The notes under the pieces are model-generated. The model was given only the letters and a program-made list of their open reading frames with translations, had not been told where the DNA came from and did not search any database. The position numbers and the translations under genes were made by a program. This document shows positions 17,489 to 26,680 of a stretch of DNA of 64,000 bases, one piece after another. Each line of letters opens with the position of its first letter. Within the stretch, counting starts at the first letter, position 1. The stretch spans positions 38,910-102,909 of the forward strand of contig CAJYLH010000040.1 in the NCBI GenBank assembly GCA_913775525.1. The letters run 5' to 3'. The stretch is from an uncultured Chryseobacterium sp. (lineage in GTDB: Bacteria > Bacteroidota > Bacteroidia > Flavobacteriales > Weeksellaceae).

Positions 17489-20308
17489 TTAAAATGTTAA
17501 ATTCATACCAAAGGTATAGATGGCAGAGATAGGGGCAATGTTCTGGTCAATTCCCATTTGTACTCTGTCTGTATTCAGGATCTCAGGTGAAAAACCATTG
17601 TACTTAAAGCTAGTCCAAGGGTTCTGTGCACTAACGTATAGTCTTAACCTTGTTAAGGCCATTGATCTTGCAAAATCCTTAGGTAGGTTATACCCTATGG
17701 TAACGTTTCTTAATCTGATATAACTTCCATCCTCAACAAAGAAGCTGTTCGGCTTGATAATGTCCTGGTTGTTGGTTGTCATAGGATACGTATTGGAAGT
17801 TCCCTGACCTCTCCATCTGTTGTTGTAGAAATCAAGATCCCAGTTTTCGTTACCATAACGCTGTTCACGGTTGTAGTTATAGATCTTATTGCCATATACT
17901 CCCTGGAAGTCTACCGCGATATCGAAATCATATACGTTTAAATTGATACCGAAACCATACGTTCCTTTTGGAATCGGGCTTCCTAAGAATGTTTTATCTC
18001 TGGAATCGATTACGCCGTTACCGTCGATATCTGCAAATTTAAATCCTCCAACAGTAGCATTGGTCTGTTGTGCCCATGCGTTTACATCAGCCTGATTTTG
18101 GAATACTCCTGATACCTGATAACCATAATAAGAACCTACAGCCTGTCCTTCCTGTAATCTGATGATAGGATTTCCAAATAAGCTTGCTCCTGTTTCTAGA
18201 TAAGAACCTCCGAATACGGATGTGATCTTATTTTTAAGGGTTGTTAAGTTTCCGTAAACCCCTAATCTTACTTTGTCCGTAATTTTAGTATCGTAATTAA
18301 CATTTACTTCGAAACCTCTGTTGTTGAATGAATAGGCATTGGTGATATAATTATTCCAGTTTCCGGCACCGGATACAGTTCCTTGAACAACTCCGTAAAC
18401 TACATCCTTGGAATCTTTATCGTAATATGTTCCTTCAATTTTAAGTTTATTATTAAAAAGGGCCATTTCCACACCTACATCTCTACCCGTTGTTGTTTCC
18501 CATCCGATATTCGGGTCAATAAACTGGTCTATGGTTGCTGCAGGATATCCCGTGTTTCCATAATACGCTCCTGAATTAATAAAGGTGACCAATTGTGTGT
18601 AAGCACGAGGCACATTAGGATTACCTAGTTTACCCCAGCTGGCCCTTAGTTTCAATAGATTGAAAACATTCTGACCGCTCATGAAGTTTTCTTTTGAAAT
18701 TACCCAGCCTGCACTCACCGCAGGGAATGTCCTGAAACGGTCGCCTGAAGAATACTTGGATGTACCGTCTCTACGAACGGATCCGTTCAAAAGATATTTT
18801 CCTTTATAATCATAGTTAACCCTCGCAAATAAGGATTCAATCCTGTCCTGATAAGGAACTACCCCTCTGCCTTCATCATAAGTTGTTCCTGTGATGCCTG
18901 TTCCGTCAAAGATATTCAATGATTCATTGGTACCGTTATAATTTACATCCAAAGCCTCAAGGTAGCTCTGCTGATAGGAATTCCTGACTCTGGAGAAACC
19001 TGCCAGTACTTCAAGATTATGATCGCCCAACTGTTTCTTCCATCCTAAAGTATTATCCCACACATAGTTCCTTGTTCTGGAATCCCTTGTAAGAAGCTTA
19101 GTCGGCTTTTGCTGATCTTTAGGAAGATAGGTAAGTACAGGTGTATATTCATACTGATTTGTATTGTAATTATCAGTAGTATAGCTTACCCTTAATGTCA
19201 AATCCTTCAGGAATTTATATTCTGCCCAGACATTATTAAGCAATCTTTCTTCCCTTGTTTGTCCTCTGAATAAATCCAGTACAGCTCTAGGGTTGGCAAT
19301 AGAATATCCGTTAAAAAACTGATAATCTCCGGTGGCTGCATTCATAGGACTGAATATCGGTGGCGCGTTATATGCATTTAATAGTGGATTATTGATTGCA
19401 TCTGTCCTCGTCTTGGAAAAAGTGAAATTATCTCCAATGGTTAGATTATCTGTAATCTTATAACTAAGATTTAACTTTGAACTGAATCTGTTAAACCCGT
19501 TTCCTGAATTGATGTTATTACCGGCATTAAAATTACCTTCATCCTGCAGAAGTCCTAAACTCGCATAATAATTCAGTTTACCCAGGCTTCCTGAAGCTGA
19601 AAAATCGTTGGCATTAATAATGCTTGTTTTTCTGAAAATTTCATTGAACCAATTGGTATCTGCCGGGAAATTAGCTCTTGAAAGAGAACCGTTGCTGGAT
19701 CCTGTATCATTGATGAGCTTTTCATTGTACAACTCAATATACTGGTCAGAATTAGCCATTTTTGGTATATTGGTAATCTTCTTGAAACCCAGATAAGAAT
19801 TGAAATTGTAAACAGGTTTTCCTTTTCCTGTTTTTGTTTTGATAATTACCGCACCGTTTGCAGCCTGGGCACCAAAGATCGCCAAACTGGACGGATCTTT
19901 AAGGACGCTCATGGATTCTATATCCTGCGGATTTAAAAATGAAATATCGTTTGTGATAGTCCCGTCAACGATGAAAACGGTATATCCGCTTAATGAACCT
20001 ACTCCTCTGATATCAACCCTCGGAGAACTTCCTGGCGATCCGGAATTAACAATGTTCACACCGGCAAGTTTTCCCTGCACAGAACTCATTGGGTTGGCAT
20101 TCGGCTTATCTGCAAGATCTTTGGCAGACACTACACCGATACTCCCCGTCACATTTTCTTTTTTCTGCGTACCATATCCCACAAGCACTACCTCCTCGAT
20201 CTTCTGCTCCTTGGCAGTCGTATCTCTTGGGGTGGTCTGTGCATTGACATTCATACCGAAGTAGAGAACAGCAATGAGACATGAATACTTTAAATCACGT
20301 TGTTTCAT
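17489..20308 (-). CDS. SusC/RagA family TonB-linked outer-membrane transporter
   Basis: Imports oligosaccharides across the outer membrane using TonB energy. The longer frame starts at 20335 but the ATG at 20308 gives a proper signal peptide (MKQRDLKYSC..., ending NVNAQ). The plug follows almost at once: EEVVLVGYGTQKKENVTGS near residues 37-55, then VRIDIRG-like and ANGAVIIKTK segments; the rest is the 22-strand barrel ending in a terminal phenylalanine. Unlike most SusC proteins there is no carboxypeptidase-regulatory-like domain before the plug, and the protein is correspondingly short at 939 residues. It is the first gene of the locus. Confidence 0.96.
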   Translation of the reverse strand: MKQRDLKYSCLIAVLYFGMNVNAQTTPRDTTAKEQKIEEVVLVGYGTQKKENVTGSIGVVSAKDLADKPNANPMSSVQGKLAGVNIVNSGSPGSSPRVDIRGVGSLSGYTVFIVDGTITNDISFLNPQDIESMSVLKDPSSLAIFGAQAANGAVIIKTKTGKGKPVYNFNSYLGFKKITNIPKMANSDQYIELYNEKLINDTGSSNGSLSRANFPADTNWFNEIFRKTSIINANDFSASGSLGKLNYYASLGLLQDEGNFNAGNNINSGNGFNRFSSKLNLSYKITDNLTIGDNFTFSKTRTDAINNPLLNAYNAPPIFSPMNAATGDYQFFNGYSIANPRAVLDLFRGQTREERLLNNVWAEYKFLKDLTLRVSYTTDNYNTNQYEYTPVLTYLPKDQQKPTKLLTRDSRTRNYVWDNTLGWKKQLGDHNLEVLAGFSRVRNSYQQSYLEALDVNYNGTNESLNIFDGTGITGTTYDEGRGVVPYQDRIESLFARVNYDYKGKYLLNGSVRRDGTSKYSSGDRFRTFPAVSAGWVISKENFMSGQNVFNLLKLRASWGKLGNPNVPRAYTQLVTFINSGAYYGNTGYPAATIDQFIDPNIGWETTTGRDVGVEMALFNNKLKIEGTYYDKDSKDVVYGVVQGTVSGAGNWNNYITNAYSFNNRGFEVNVNYDTKITDKVRLGVYGNLTTLKNKITSVFGGSYLETGASLFGNPIIRLQEGQAVGSYYGYQVSGVFQNQADVNAWAQQTNATVGGFKFADIDGNGVIDSRDKTFLGSPIPKGTYGFGINLNVYDFDIAVDFQGVYGNKIYNYNREQRYGNENWDLDFYNNRWRGQGTSNTYPMTTNNQDIIKPNSFFVEDGSYIRLRNVTIGYNLPKDFARSMALTRLRLYVSAQNPWTSFKYNGFSPEILNTDRVQMGIDQNIAPISAIYTFGMNLTF

Positions 20309-20407
20309 ATAGTTTAATTTTATTCGTACAATCACACTCTAAAGCAGTCTTCCTAAATAAGAGCCTTAAAAAAAGCCGTTTATTTTTTCAAAAAAAGACA
20401 TTAGACC

Positions 20408-20433
20408 CAAAATTATAAAAATATCTGAAACAA
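20408..20433 (-). promoter_or_regulatory. Candidate promoter of the SusC operon
   Basis: A minus-strand TAATTTTG (TAnnTTTG type) is at 20408-20415, about 100 bases before the SusC ATG, with a TTG 15 bases farther upstream, which is slightly short spacing. The 370-base gap 20309-20678 otherwise holds only AT-rich sequence and the divergent promoter of the next gene; no regulator gene is adjacent. Confidence 0.3.
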
Positions 20434-20608
20434 CGTTAAAATCTCTTAAAAATTTTAAAATTCATCGTTAAAATTAAAAATATGATACAAACACACTGCT
20501 TAGTGTAAATTTATATTAAAATTACTGTTAATTAATTGTAAATTATTCAACATGTTTTATCGCTTCATATCATAAAATCATCCCCGATATCCTGACCTGT
20601 AAGAAGAT

Positions 20609-20639
20609 TTTGATAAATGTAAAGGTCTGTTTAAATTTG
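20609..20639 (+). promoter_or_regulatory. Promoter of the DUF4197 gene
   Basis: TTTG (20609-20612), 19 bases, then TAAATTTG (20632-20639). This is a strong match to the Bacteroidota sigma consensus, 39 bases before the ATG at 20679. Confidence 0.6.
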
Positions 20640-20678
20640 GTCGGATATTTGAATAACCCATAAAATGAATCTAACAAG

Positions 20679-21356
20679 ATGAAAAAGTATATTATTATCG
20701 CCGCACTGGCCTTATGTACCGGGGCGGTTATCAATTCCGCCATGCAGTCATGCTCCAGCCTGGCCACTACAGATCTCGGATTATCTGTGATCAAAAGGTT
20801 ACTGCTTAACGGTATCGACAAAGGCATGAATATTTACAGCAGCAAGGAAGCATTCCTTCAGAATAATATGGTAGACCGTGCTTTACCGAAGCAGTTGCGC
20901 GATATCAACAGTACGCTGGAAAGAATTGCCCCTTCCCTTGTAGCCAAAGAAAGGGAATACATAGCAGAAGCTGCTGCTTATACTGTAAATACATCAAGGC
21001 CTATCCTGCAGAATGCTGTCAACAGCCTGAATGCGCAGGATGTTACGAGGATCATCCAGGGAACAACGGCAACGCAAATCCTGAAGGAAAAGGCATCCCA
21101 ACAGCTTGTTGCCGCCATTGCACCAAAAGTAGATGAAAAACTCAACCAATACGGAATCGTTAAGACCATCAATACCGCACTATCCGGAAACAGCTTACTG
21201 GGTGGGCTGCTGGGCGGAAGCAGCAGCAATACAAGGGTAAATGCGGGCGGACTCAGCCAGCTGGCCTCGGAACAGCTTGTTAACGGACTCTTCTATATCA
21301 TTGAAGACTATGAGCAGCAGAACTCCAGGACACTCCTCGGGCCGCTTGGAAAATAG
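20679..21356 (+). CDS. DUF4197 domain lipoprotein
   Basis: A 225-residue protein of the DUF4197 family (function unknown). The N-terminus is a lipoprotein or signal sequence with a cysteine at residue 25 (AMQSCSS). The body contains the helical pattern seen in the family, with GLSVIKRLLLNGIDKG near 34-49 and TLERIAPSLVAKEREY near 80-95. A glycine/serine-rich linker around residue 180 precedes the conserved C-terminal helix LASEQLVNGLFYIIEDYE. It is probably anchored in a membrane facing the periplasm. It is followed by the DUF493 gene after 42 bases. Confidence 0.88.
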   Translation: MKKYIIIAALALCTGAVINSAMQSCSSLATTDLGLSVIKRLLLNGIDKGMNIYSSKEAFLQNNMVDRALPKQLRDINSTLERIAPSLVAKEREYIAEAAAYTVNTSRPILQNAVNSLNAQDVTRIIQGTTATQILKEKASQQLVAAIAPKVDEKLNQYGIVKTINTALSGNSLLGGLLGGSSSNTRVNAGGLSQLASEQLVNGLFYIIEDYEQQNSRTLLGPLGK

Positions 21357-21398
21357 GATATTTTTAGGTATCTTTACGTAATCAGATAAAATTTGCAG

Positions 21399-21704
21399 AT
21401 GGACATACTTCAAGGAAACCAGCACGCCAGCCCGGAGGATTTTTATAAATCCCTGAAGGCTAAACTGGAAGATCACCATGATTTTCCGGAGGATTATTTA
21501 TTTAAATTCATCATTCCCACAGATCAATCCAAATTAACGGAAATTTACAGGGTTTTTGACGGTATTAAATTTACCCTTGGAAACCGGGAAAGCAAAAACG
21601 GGAAGTATACAGCCTGCAATATCAATGCATTTGTACTGGATGCAGACCAGGTAGTCGACATATATCAGCAGGTCGCCAAAATAGAGGGCGTCATGCTCCT
21701 GTAA
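21399..21704 (+). CDS. DUF493 family protein (YbeD-like)
   Basis: A 101-residue cytoplasmic protein with the ACT-like DUF493 pattern: FPEDYLFKFIIPTD near residue 28 and YTACNINAFVLDADQVVDIYQQVAKIEG across the second half. The family is widespread; E. coli YbeD is small and possibly regulatory, with no firm function. A TTG two codons upstream keeps the frame open, but the ATG at 21399 is preferred. It is likely in one transcript with the DUF4197 gene and ends in a strong terminator. Confidence 0.85.
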   Translation: MDILQGNQHASPEDFYKSLKAKLEDHHDFPEDYLFKFIIPTDQSKLTEIYRVFDGIKFTLGNRESKNGKYTACNINAFVLDADQVVDIYQQVAKIEGVMLL

Positions 21705-21710
21705 CAACAA

Positions 21711-21737
21711 AGTCAGCTTTTCAAAGCTGACTTTTTA
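21711..21737 (+). terminator. Intrinsic terminator after the DUF493 gene
   Basis: AGTCAGCTTT (21711-21720) and AAAGCTGACT (21723-21732) are perfect complements, followed by a T-run on the plus strand. It lies between two convergent genes. Confidence 0.8.
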
Positions 21738-21755
21738 TTTTTAAATGATAAATCC

Positions 21756-22106
21756 TTATTTTTCTATAAAATACTTCACGTTTTCAACCGGCCTTCCGAG
21801 CATGGCTACCGAACCTTTAATAAGGATTGGCCTCTGAATCAGTGAAGGGTTTTCAGACAGGATTTTGATCCACTCTTCTTCTGAATAATTTTTACCCGCA
21901 AATTTCTCGATATACAGCCTTTCATTTTTACGGATGATATGGAATACGCTCTGGTTAAGCTTTTTCAAAACTGTTTTGAGTTCTGTAATGCTTAAAGGGT
22001 CTTCAATGATGTTGATGATTTCAAATGGCACCCCGTTCTCATCCAGATACTCAAGTACCGCATTTGATTTTGAACAATTGGCATTATGTAAAACTTTAAC
22101 CAGCAT
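21756..22106 (-). CDS. ArsC/Spx-family reductase-like protein
   Basis: A 116-residue thioredoxin-fold protein of the glutaredoxin-linked arsenate reductase family. The active-site cysteine is Cys11 in NANCSKS, and the QRPILIKGSVAMLGRP segment near residues 90-105 supplies the usual arginines. It may reduce arsenate, but genomes often carry ArsC-like proteins of unknown substrate, and no arsenic genes are nearby. Single-gene unit, convergent with DUF493. Confidence 0.87.
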   Translation of the reverse strand: MLVKVLHNANCSKSNAVLEYLDENGVPFEIINIIEDPLSITELKTVLKKLNQSVFHIIRKNERLYIEKFAGKNYSEEEWIKILSENPSLIQRPILIKGSVAMLGRPVENVKYFIEK

Positions 22107-22192
22107 TGAGATTTGATTTTAAAAGACTAAGCGTATACCTACAAATATAAGAATTTTTAAAATAATATCCCGCAGCTTTTAAAACGGCTGCG

Positions 22193-22807
22193 TTAAAACA
22201 GTCCGTACAGCTCCGCCTCTATTTTCTCCAGGATAAACCCGAAATCTTCAGGCTTTTCTACAAAGTCAAGATCATCCACTTCAATGATGAGAAGCTTCCC
22301 TTCCGTATATCCGGAGATCCATTTTTCGTATTTCTGGTTCAGCTTGGACAGATATTCAATGCTGATGGATGCTTCATACTCCCTTCCTCTTTTGTAAATC
22401 TTCTTTACCAGGTTCGGAACATCCGATTTAAGATAGATGAGAAGGTCCGGCGCTGAGATAAAAGCTTTCATAAGGTTAAATACGGAAGTGTAATTATTAA
22501 AATCCCTGTCTGAAAGGAGCTTCATGTCATTCAGGTTTTCCGCAAAGATATGGGCATCTTCATAGATGGTTCGGTCCTGGATGATGTTCTTGCCGCTTTC
22601 CCGGATTTCTTTTACCTGCCGGAAGCGGCTTCCCAGAAAGTAGATCTGCAGGGCAAAGCTCCATTTGCTCATGTCCGCATAAAAGTCTTCCAGATAAGGA
22701 TTATGGTCTACATCCTCAAATTGTGCATCCCATCCGTAATGTTTGGAGAGCATGGTGGTTAATGTTGTCTTCCCTGCTCCGATGTTGCCTGTTACTGCAA
22801 TGTGCAT
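22193..22807 (-). CDS. Deoxynucleoside kinase (dNK family)
   Basis: Phosphorylates deoxynucleosides for salvage. The P-loop GNIGAGKTT is at residues 7-15, the DRT motif (IIQDRTIYED) near 75, and the lid region RGREYEASIS near 140. The 204-residue length is standard for bacterial deoxyguanosine/deoxyadenosine kinases in Bacteroidota. Base specificity cannot be assigned. It stands alone on the minus strand. Confidence 0.92.
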   Translation of the reverse strand: MHIAVTGNIGAGKTTLTTMLSKHYGWDAQFEDVDHNPYLEDFYADMSKWSFALQIYFLGSRFRQVKEIRESGKNIIQDRTIYEDAHIFAENLNDMKLLSDRDFNNYTSVFNLMKAFISAPDLLIYLKSDVPNLVKKIYKRGREYEASISIEYLSKLNQKYEKWISGYTEGKLLIIEVDDLDFVEKPEDFGFILEKIEAELYGLF

Positions 22808-22840
22808 ATATATTCCCCTAGTATTTACTGATTAACAAAA

Positions 22841-23809
22841 CTAAACCCCTGCTGCCTGAACCTCCGCACTTTCCTCCATCAGCTTTCTCAACGGATCTGC
22901 GGCCTGCTGTTCTGCAGCGCTCTGTTGCTCCGGCTCTTTCTTTTCGCCGGCTTCCCCTGAAGTTTTTTCACCCGGCTGGGCAGGCTGCTGTTCAGCGTCG
23001 ATTTTTACCGGTTCAGGTTCTTTTTGTTCCTGTGTGTCATCCGGTTGTTTGAGGGTGTAAAGATAAAGGTTGTTCGCTTTGATTTCAAAGAAAGAAAGGA
23101 TATTTTTATCCACAATCTGTGCACCGGGATCAGTAAAAACCGTGGCCAGTTCCTTTTCCGGAATATATTTCAGGATCGCCTGGGCAGTAATGACCAGGAT
23201 GGCGTCGTTCTCCCGGCGGAAACGTTTTGCATTCTCCGTAGCGGCTTCAAAAATCTTCTCAAATTTTAAATTGTATACCCTGATATTTTTTTTGGTCAGG
23301 ATGTAGACTTTGTTTTCATATACGAGAAGGTCCATCAGTTCATCAAAGCTGCCGTCAAACGGATAGGAATTGATGGTGGTATCATTCCTGAAATTGTACT
23401 GGATGAGCCGTTTTGAGCTTTCATCCAGAAGCCATAACTGCTGCAGGTCTTCCGCATATGCCATTTTGATAAAGCCGAATTTCTGCCGGAAATCCACCCG
23501 CTGGATCTCATTCAGGTTCTGGTCTACAAACTTCATCTCCTGGGCGTTTTCAGAAAAAAGAGGGACACTCAGCGGATTCTGTACGCTCTGCACCTTATAC
23601 GGAACCGTAAGCATCATTTTGCCCAGCTGCCTTCCCAGGGAATCATATTTGGTAAAGCTGAAGTCTTTATTTTTATAGATGTACAGATTGCCGTAATCGT
23701 CTGCGTGCAGGTCATCTGCATCCTTCAGCTTCAGGGTGTCGAATGCCAGTTTTTTCTGCGCAGATAAAGAGCAGAAAAGCAAAACCGATAGTAAGTAGAA
23801 TATTCTCAA
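22841..23809 (-). CDS. Secreted beta-propeller-like hypothetical protein with acidic Gln/Glu/Pro-rich tail
   Basis: About 322 residues. There is no ATG at the start: a TTG at 23809 gives a good signal peptide (MRIFYLLSV..., ending SLSAQ), while a TTG at 23848 gives a longer leader. Repeated segments such as DDYGNLYIYKN, AYAEDLQQLWLLDESSKRLI and LVYENKVYILTKKNIRVYN resemble propeller blades. The last 75 residues are a low-complexity tail rich in Glu, Gln, Pro and Ala. The family is not recognised by name. It follows the glutaminyl cyclase gene on the same strand and may be co-transcribed. Confidence 0.72.
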   Translation of the reverse strand: MRIFYLLSVLLFCSLSAQKKLAFDTLKLKDADDLHADDYGNLYIYKNKDFSFTKYDSLGRQLGKMMLTVPYKVQSVQNPLSVPLFSENAQEMKFVDQNLNEIQRVDFRQKFGFIKMAYAEDLQQLWLLDESSKRLIQYNFRNDTTINSYPFDGSFDELMDLLVYENKVYILTKKNIRVYNLKFEKIFEAATENAKRFRRENDAILVITAQAILKYIPEKELATVFTDPGAQIVDKNILSFFEIKANNLYLYTLKQPDDTQEQKEPEPVKIDAEQQPAQPGEKTSGEAGEKKEPEQQSAAEQQAADPLRKLMEESAEVQAAGV

Positions 23810-23887
23810 AGTGATTACAAAGATAGCGCTCCTAAGGAACGCTACCAATTTACATTTTATTTTAATTGAAATTGCTTTTTTATTGCA

Positions 23888-24910
23888 TTACTGTATTTCA
23901 ACTTCATAAATCTTAGACCAGTTCTTTCCGGTAACCAGCATATGATCTCCTTTAAAGGCGATCCCGTTCAGGACATCATCGCTGCCTTTGGTATTCTTTT
24001 GGGCAATTTCCGTAAAGTCAAATTTGCCAACTACCTCTCCGTTCGCAGGATTGATCTTTAATACGAAAGGCTTCTGCCATACATTGGCATAAATGAATCC
24101 GTTGTGGTATTCCAGTTCGTTCAGCTGATCATAAGCCTGAGAGCTCCCTGCAACAGCAATATACTTAACAAGCTTGGAAGGATCTTTCGGATCAAGGAAG
24201 TACAGCAGCTTACTGCCGTCCGAGGCAATAAGGTTTTTCCCATCATAGGTCAGTCCCCATCCTTCTCCCAAAACATTAGGATACGGAAACTCAGATAGAA
24301 GCTTCAGGGTATTTTTGTCATAGACATATCCTTTTTTGCTCTGCCAGGTCAGCTGGTATACTTTGTCCCCTACAATCGTACTTCCTTCAGAGAAATCTTC
24401 CTGGGCCTGTTTGGTAGACATGAGAGGCGTAGTAGTTCCGAGCGTGTATTTCAGGATCTGGGAAGAACCGTTCTGACCGTCACTTTCGTATACTGTATTC
24501 CCTTCAAGCTGGAAACCCTGGACAAAGTTCTTGGGATCATGCGGATATTCCGAAACAATCTTATACGGAATATTCTTTTCAGGGCTTTTCGCATATACGT
24601 TAATAGTAGCATCCTGGTTGAGTGTTTCTCCGCCTTTTGTTTTGATATTAAACGTTACCGGATTGTCTCCCAGGGTGAAAAATTTGGGATCAACCGTCAG
24701 ATTTGAAGTTTCTTTATCCCCGAAGCTGATGGTAATGCTTTCCGCATTATCGGTTACGTCCTTGGGAAGGTTCAGTTTGTCTCCGAAGTGGTATCCTGTC
24801 GTCTCCATAGAATTGTTGTAATCATTCAGGGAGTCCAGGATCTTTTTATCGTTTTTACAGGAGGCCAGCAGGACTAGGGCTGCAAAACCTACTATGATGC
24901 TTTTTTTCAT
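23888..24910 (-). CDS. Glutaminyl-peptide cyclotransferase, lipoprotein
   Basis: A 340-residue enzyme of the plant-type/bacterial glutaminyl cyclase family (PF05096, beta-propeller), which forms pyroglutamate at peptide N-termini, here probably in the periplasm. The lipobox LLASC gives Cys18. A C-terminal propeller begins near residue 120 with YPHDPKNFVQGFQLEGNTVYES and contains GEGWGLTYDG and LNELEYHNGFIYANVWQ, which are family signatures. The frame is open 32 codons upstream, but the ATG at 24910 starts a clean lipoprotein signal. Confidence 0.92.
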   Translation of the reverse strand: MKKSIIVGFAALVLLASCKNDKKILDSLNDYNNSMETTGYHFGDKLNLPKDVTDNAESITISFGDKETSNLTVDPKFFTLGDNPVTFNIKTKGGETLNQDATINVYAKSPEKNIPYKIVSEYPHDPKNFVQGFQLEGNTVYESDGQNGSSQILKYTLGTTTPLMSTKQAQEDFSEGSTIVGDKVYQLTWQSKKGYVYDKNTLKLLSEFPYPNVLGEGWGLTYDGKNLIASDGSKLLYFLDPKDPSKLVKYIAVAGSSQAYDQLNELEYHNGFIYANVWQKPFVLKINPANGEVVGKFDFTEIAQKNTKGSDDVLNGIAFKGDHMLVTGKNWSKIYEVEIQ

Positions 24911-25012
24911 TGAAAATCGAAATATTTTCCCCAAAAGTAAGAAAAATTTATTTCCGGGCTTGCACTTAAGCGGCGGATTAACCAAATTATAACGTATGCA
25001 GGGCATCAGGCA

Positions 25013-26626
25013 TCAGTCGTGGCTAAACCCTGTCACTTTAGCTTCATCAAAATCCAGCTGCATTTCAATTGCTCTCAGGACATGGTCATCAAAGATCTTT
25101 TCCCGTTTCAGATGATGGAGCTCATTACGCTGGGCCTGGATTACCTGCCGGAGGACATCCTTATTTTCATTAACAGCCTTGGAAAAATCCACTGCAGAAG
25201 CCATACATTGCGCCTTATCCGCCATCAGCATCATTTCATTTTCGAGTTTGTATTTCTGATGGCGGACGAGGTTATTGGTTTCCACCTGTTCAGAAAAATC
25301 GTCATTGATTTTCCGGAGGGCCGTTTCTTTCAGTTTCCGCATCAGGATGACTTCCTGCTTTTCTTCAGGAAGCTCGCTTCCGGCATCTTCCATCTTCAGC
25401 AGTTTCAGGATGGGAGCAAGTAAAAGCCCCTGCCCTACGAGGGTAATCAGGATGATGACAAATGTTACAAACAGGATGATGTTCCTGTGCGGAAATGCTT
25501 CACCGCTGGGCAGGAATGCCGGAATGGAAAGTGCCGCAGCCAGGGATACCACACCGCGCATGGCAGCAAAGCTGATCACGAAAGGCTCCCGCCAGTCAGG
25601 CTTCGGCATTTTCATCCTGAGCTCTTTGGAACATATCCGCGGAAAGTACATGAGGGCATAGCTGTACATGATCCGGGTGAAAATAATGGCACCGCCAATC
25701 ACAATGCTGTAAAAAATACCTTCTGATATCGTATAATTTTCCATACCGGCCACCACTACGGGAAGTTCCAGTCCGATCAGGATGAAGATCAGCGTATTCA
25801 TCAGGAAGATCAGTACGCTCCATACATTTCCGGACTGAATCCTGGACGTATGGCTCAGGTAGCAATGGGAATTATAGGACATCACCAGACCACCGGCAAC
25901 CACCGCCAGTACACCTGAAAAATGAAAATGCTCGGCACCGATATACATCACATAAGGAACTATCAGCGTAATAATAGTGTCAATATTGGAATTGGAAGGG
26001 ATGATCTTCAGCAGGGCACCAAATAACAGCCCGGCCCCCACTCCCACGGCAATGCCTCCGATCGCCATACTGAAAAAGTCCTTTACCGCTTCACCGAAGA
26101 TGAACTGCCCGGAAATGACTGCCGCCAGGGCAAATTTAAAGACGATCAAACTGGATGCGTCATTGATTAAACTTTCACCTTCCAGGATCGTAGTAATTTT
26201 CTTTGGAATCTTCATATGCTTCAGCACAGACGTTGCCGCTACGGCATCGGGCGGGGAATTTACACCGCCCAGCAGGAATCCCATAGCCACCGTAAGTCCC
26301 GGAATAATGGATGATGAAAGATAAGCGACTACAATCGAGGTCAGGAAGACCAGTCCGAATGCCATGGAAAAAATCTGCTTCCTCCATTTGTGGAAATCCT
26401 GCCATGAGGTAAACCAGGCTGCTTCAAACAAAATAGGCGGAAGGAAAATCAGGAAGACGAGGTCCGGCTCAATTTCAATATGGGGCATTCCCGGAACAAG
26501 GCTGATGAGCAGACCTGCAATGACCAGGAAAATGGGATAAGCTACCTTCATTTTCTGCCCGATCATGACCAGTATCATCACAGATAACAGAACTGCAATG
26601 GATACAATAACATAGGTGTGAATCAT
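25013..26626 (-). CDS. Na+/H+ antiporter, CPA1 (NhaP) family
   Basis: Inner-membrane cation/proton exchanger of 537 residues. About twelve membrane helices occupy residues 1-400, including GGVNSPPDAVAATSV near 122 and EGESLINDASSLIVFKFA near 152, the ion-binding motifs of CPA1 exchangers. The last 130 residues form a charged helical cytoplasmic tail, likely regulatory. It stands alone on the minus strand. Confidence 0.93.
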   Translation of the reverse strand: MIHTYVIVSIAVLLSVMILVMIGQKMKVAYPIFLVIAGLLISLVPGMPHIEIEPDLVFLIFLPPILFEAAWFTSWQDFHKWRKQIFSMAFGLVFLTSIVVAYLSSSIIPGLTVAMGFLLGGVNSPPDAVAATSVLKHMKIPKKITTILEGESLINDASSLIVFKFALAAVISGQFIFGEAVKDFFSMAIGGIAVGVGAGLLFGALLKIIPSNSNIDTIITLIVPYVMYIGAEHFHFSGVLAVVAGGLVMSYNSHCYLSHTSRIQSGNVWSVLIFLMNTLIFILIGLELPVVVAGMENYTISEGIFYSIVIGGAIIFTRIMYSYALMYFPRICSKELRMKMPKPDWREPFVISFAAMRGVVSLAAALSIPAFLPSGEAFPHRNIILFVTFVIILITLVGQGLLLAPILKLLKMEDAGSELPEEKQEVILMRKLKETALRKINDDFSEQVETNNLVRHQKYKLENEMMLMADKAQCMASAVDFSKAVNENKDVLRQVIQAQRNELHHLKREKIFDDHVLRAIEMQLDFDEAKVTGFSHD

Positions 26627-26680
26627 GGTTTGTGTAGTATTAAAATTTTAAAAGCTAAGATGATAAAAAAATCGTTATCA

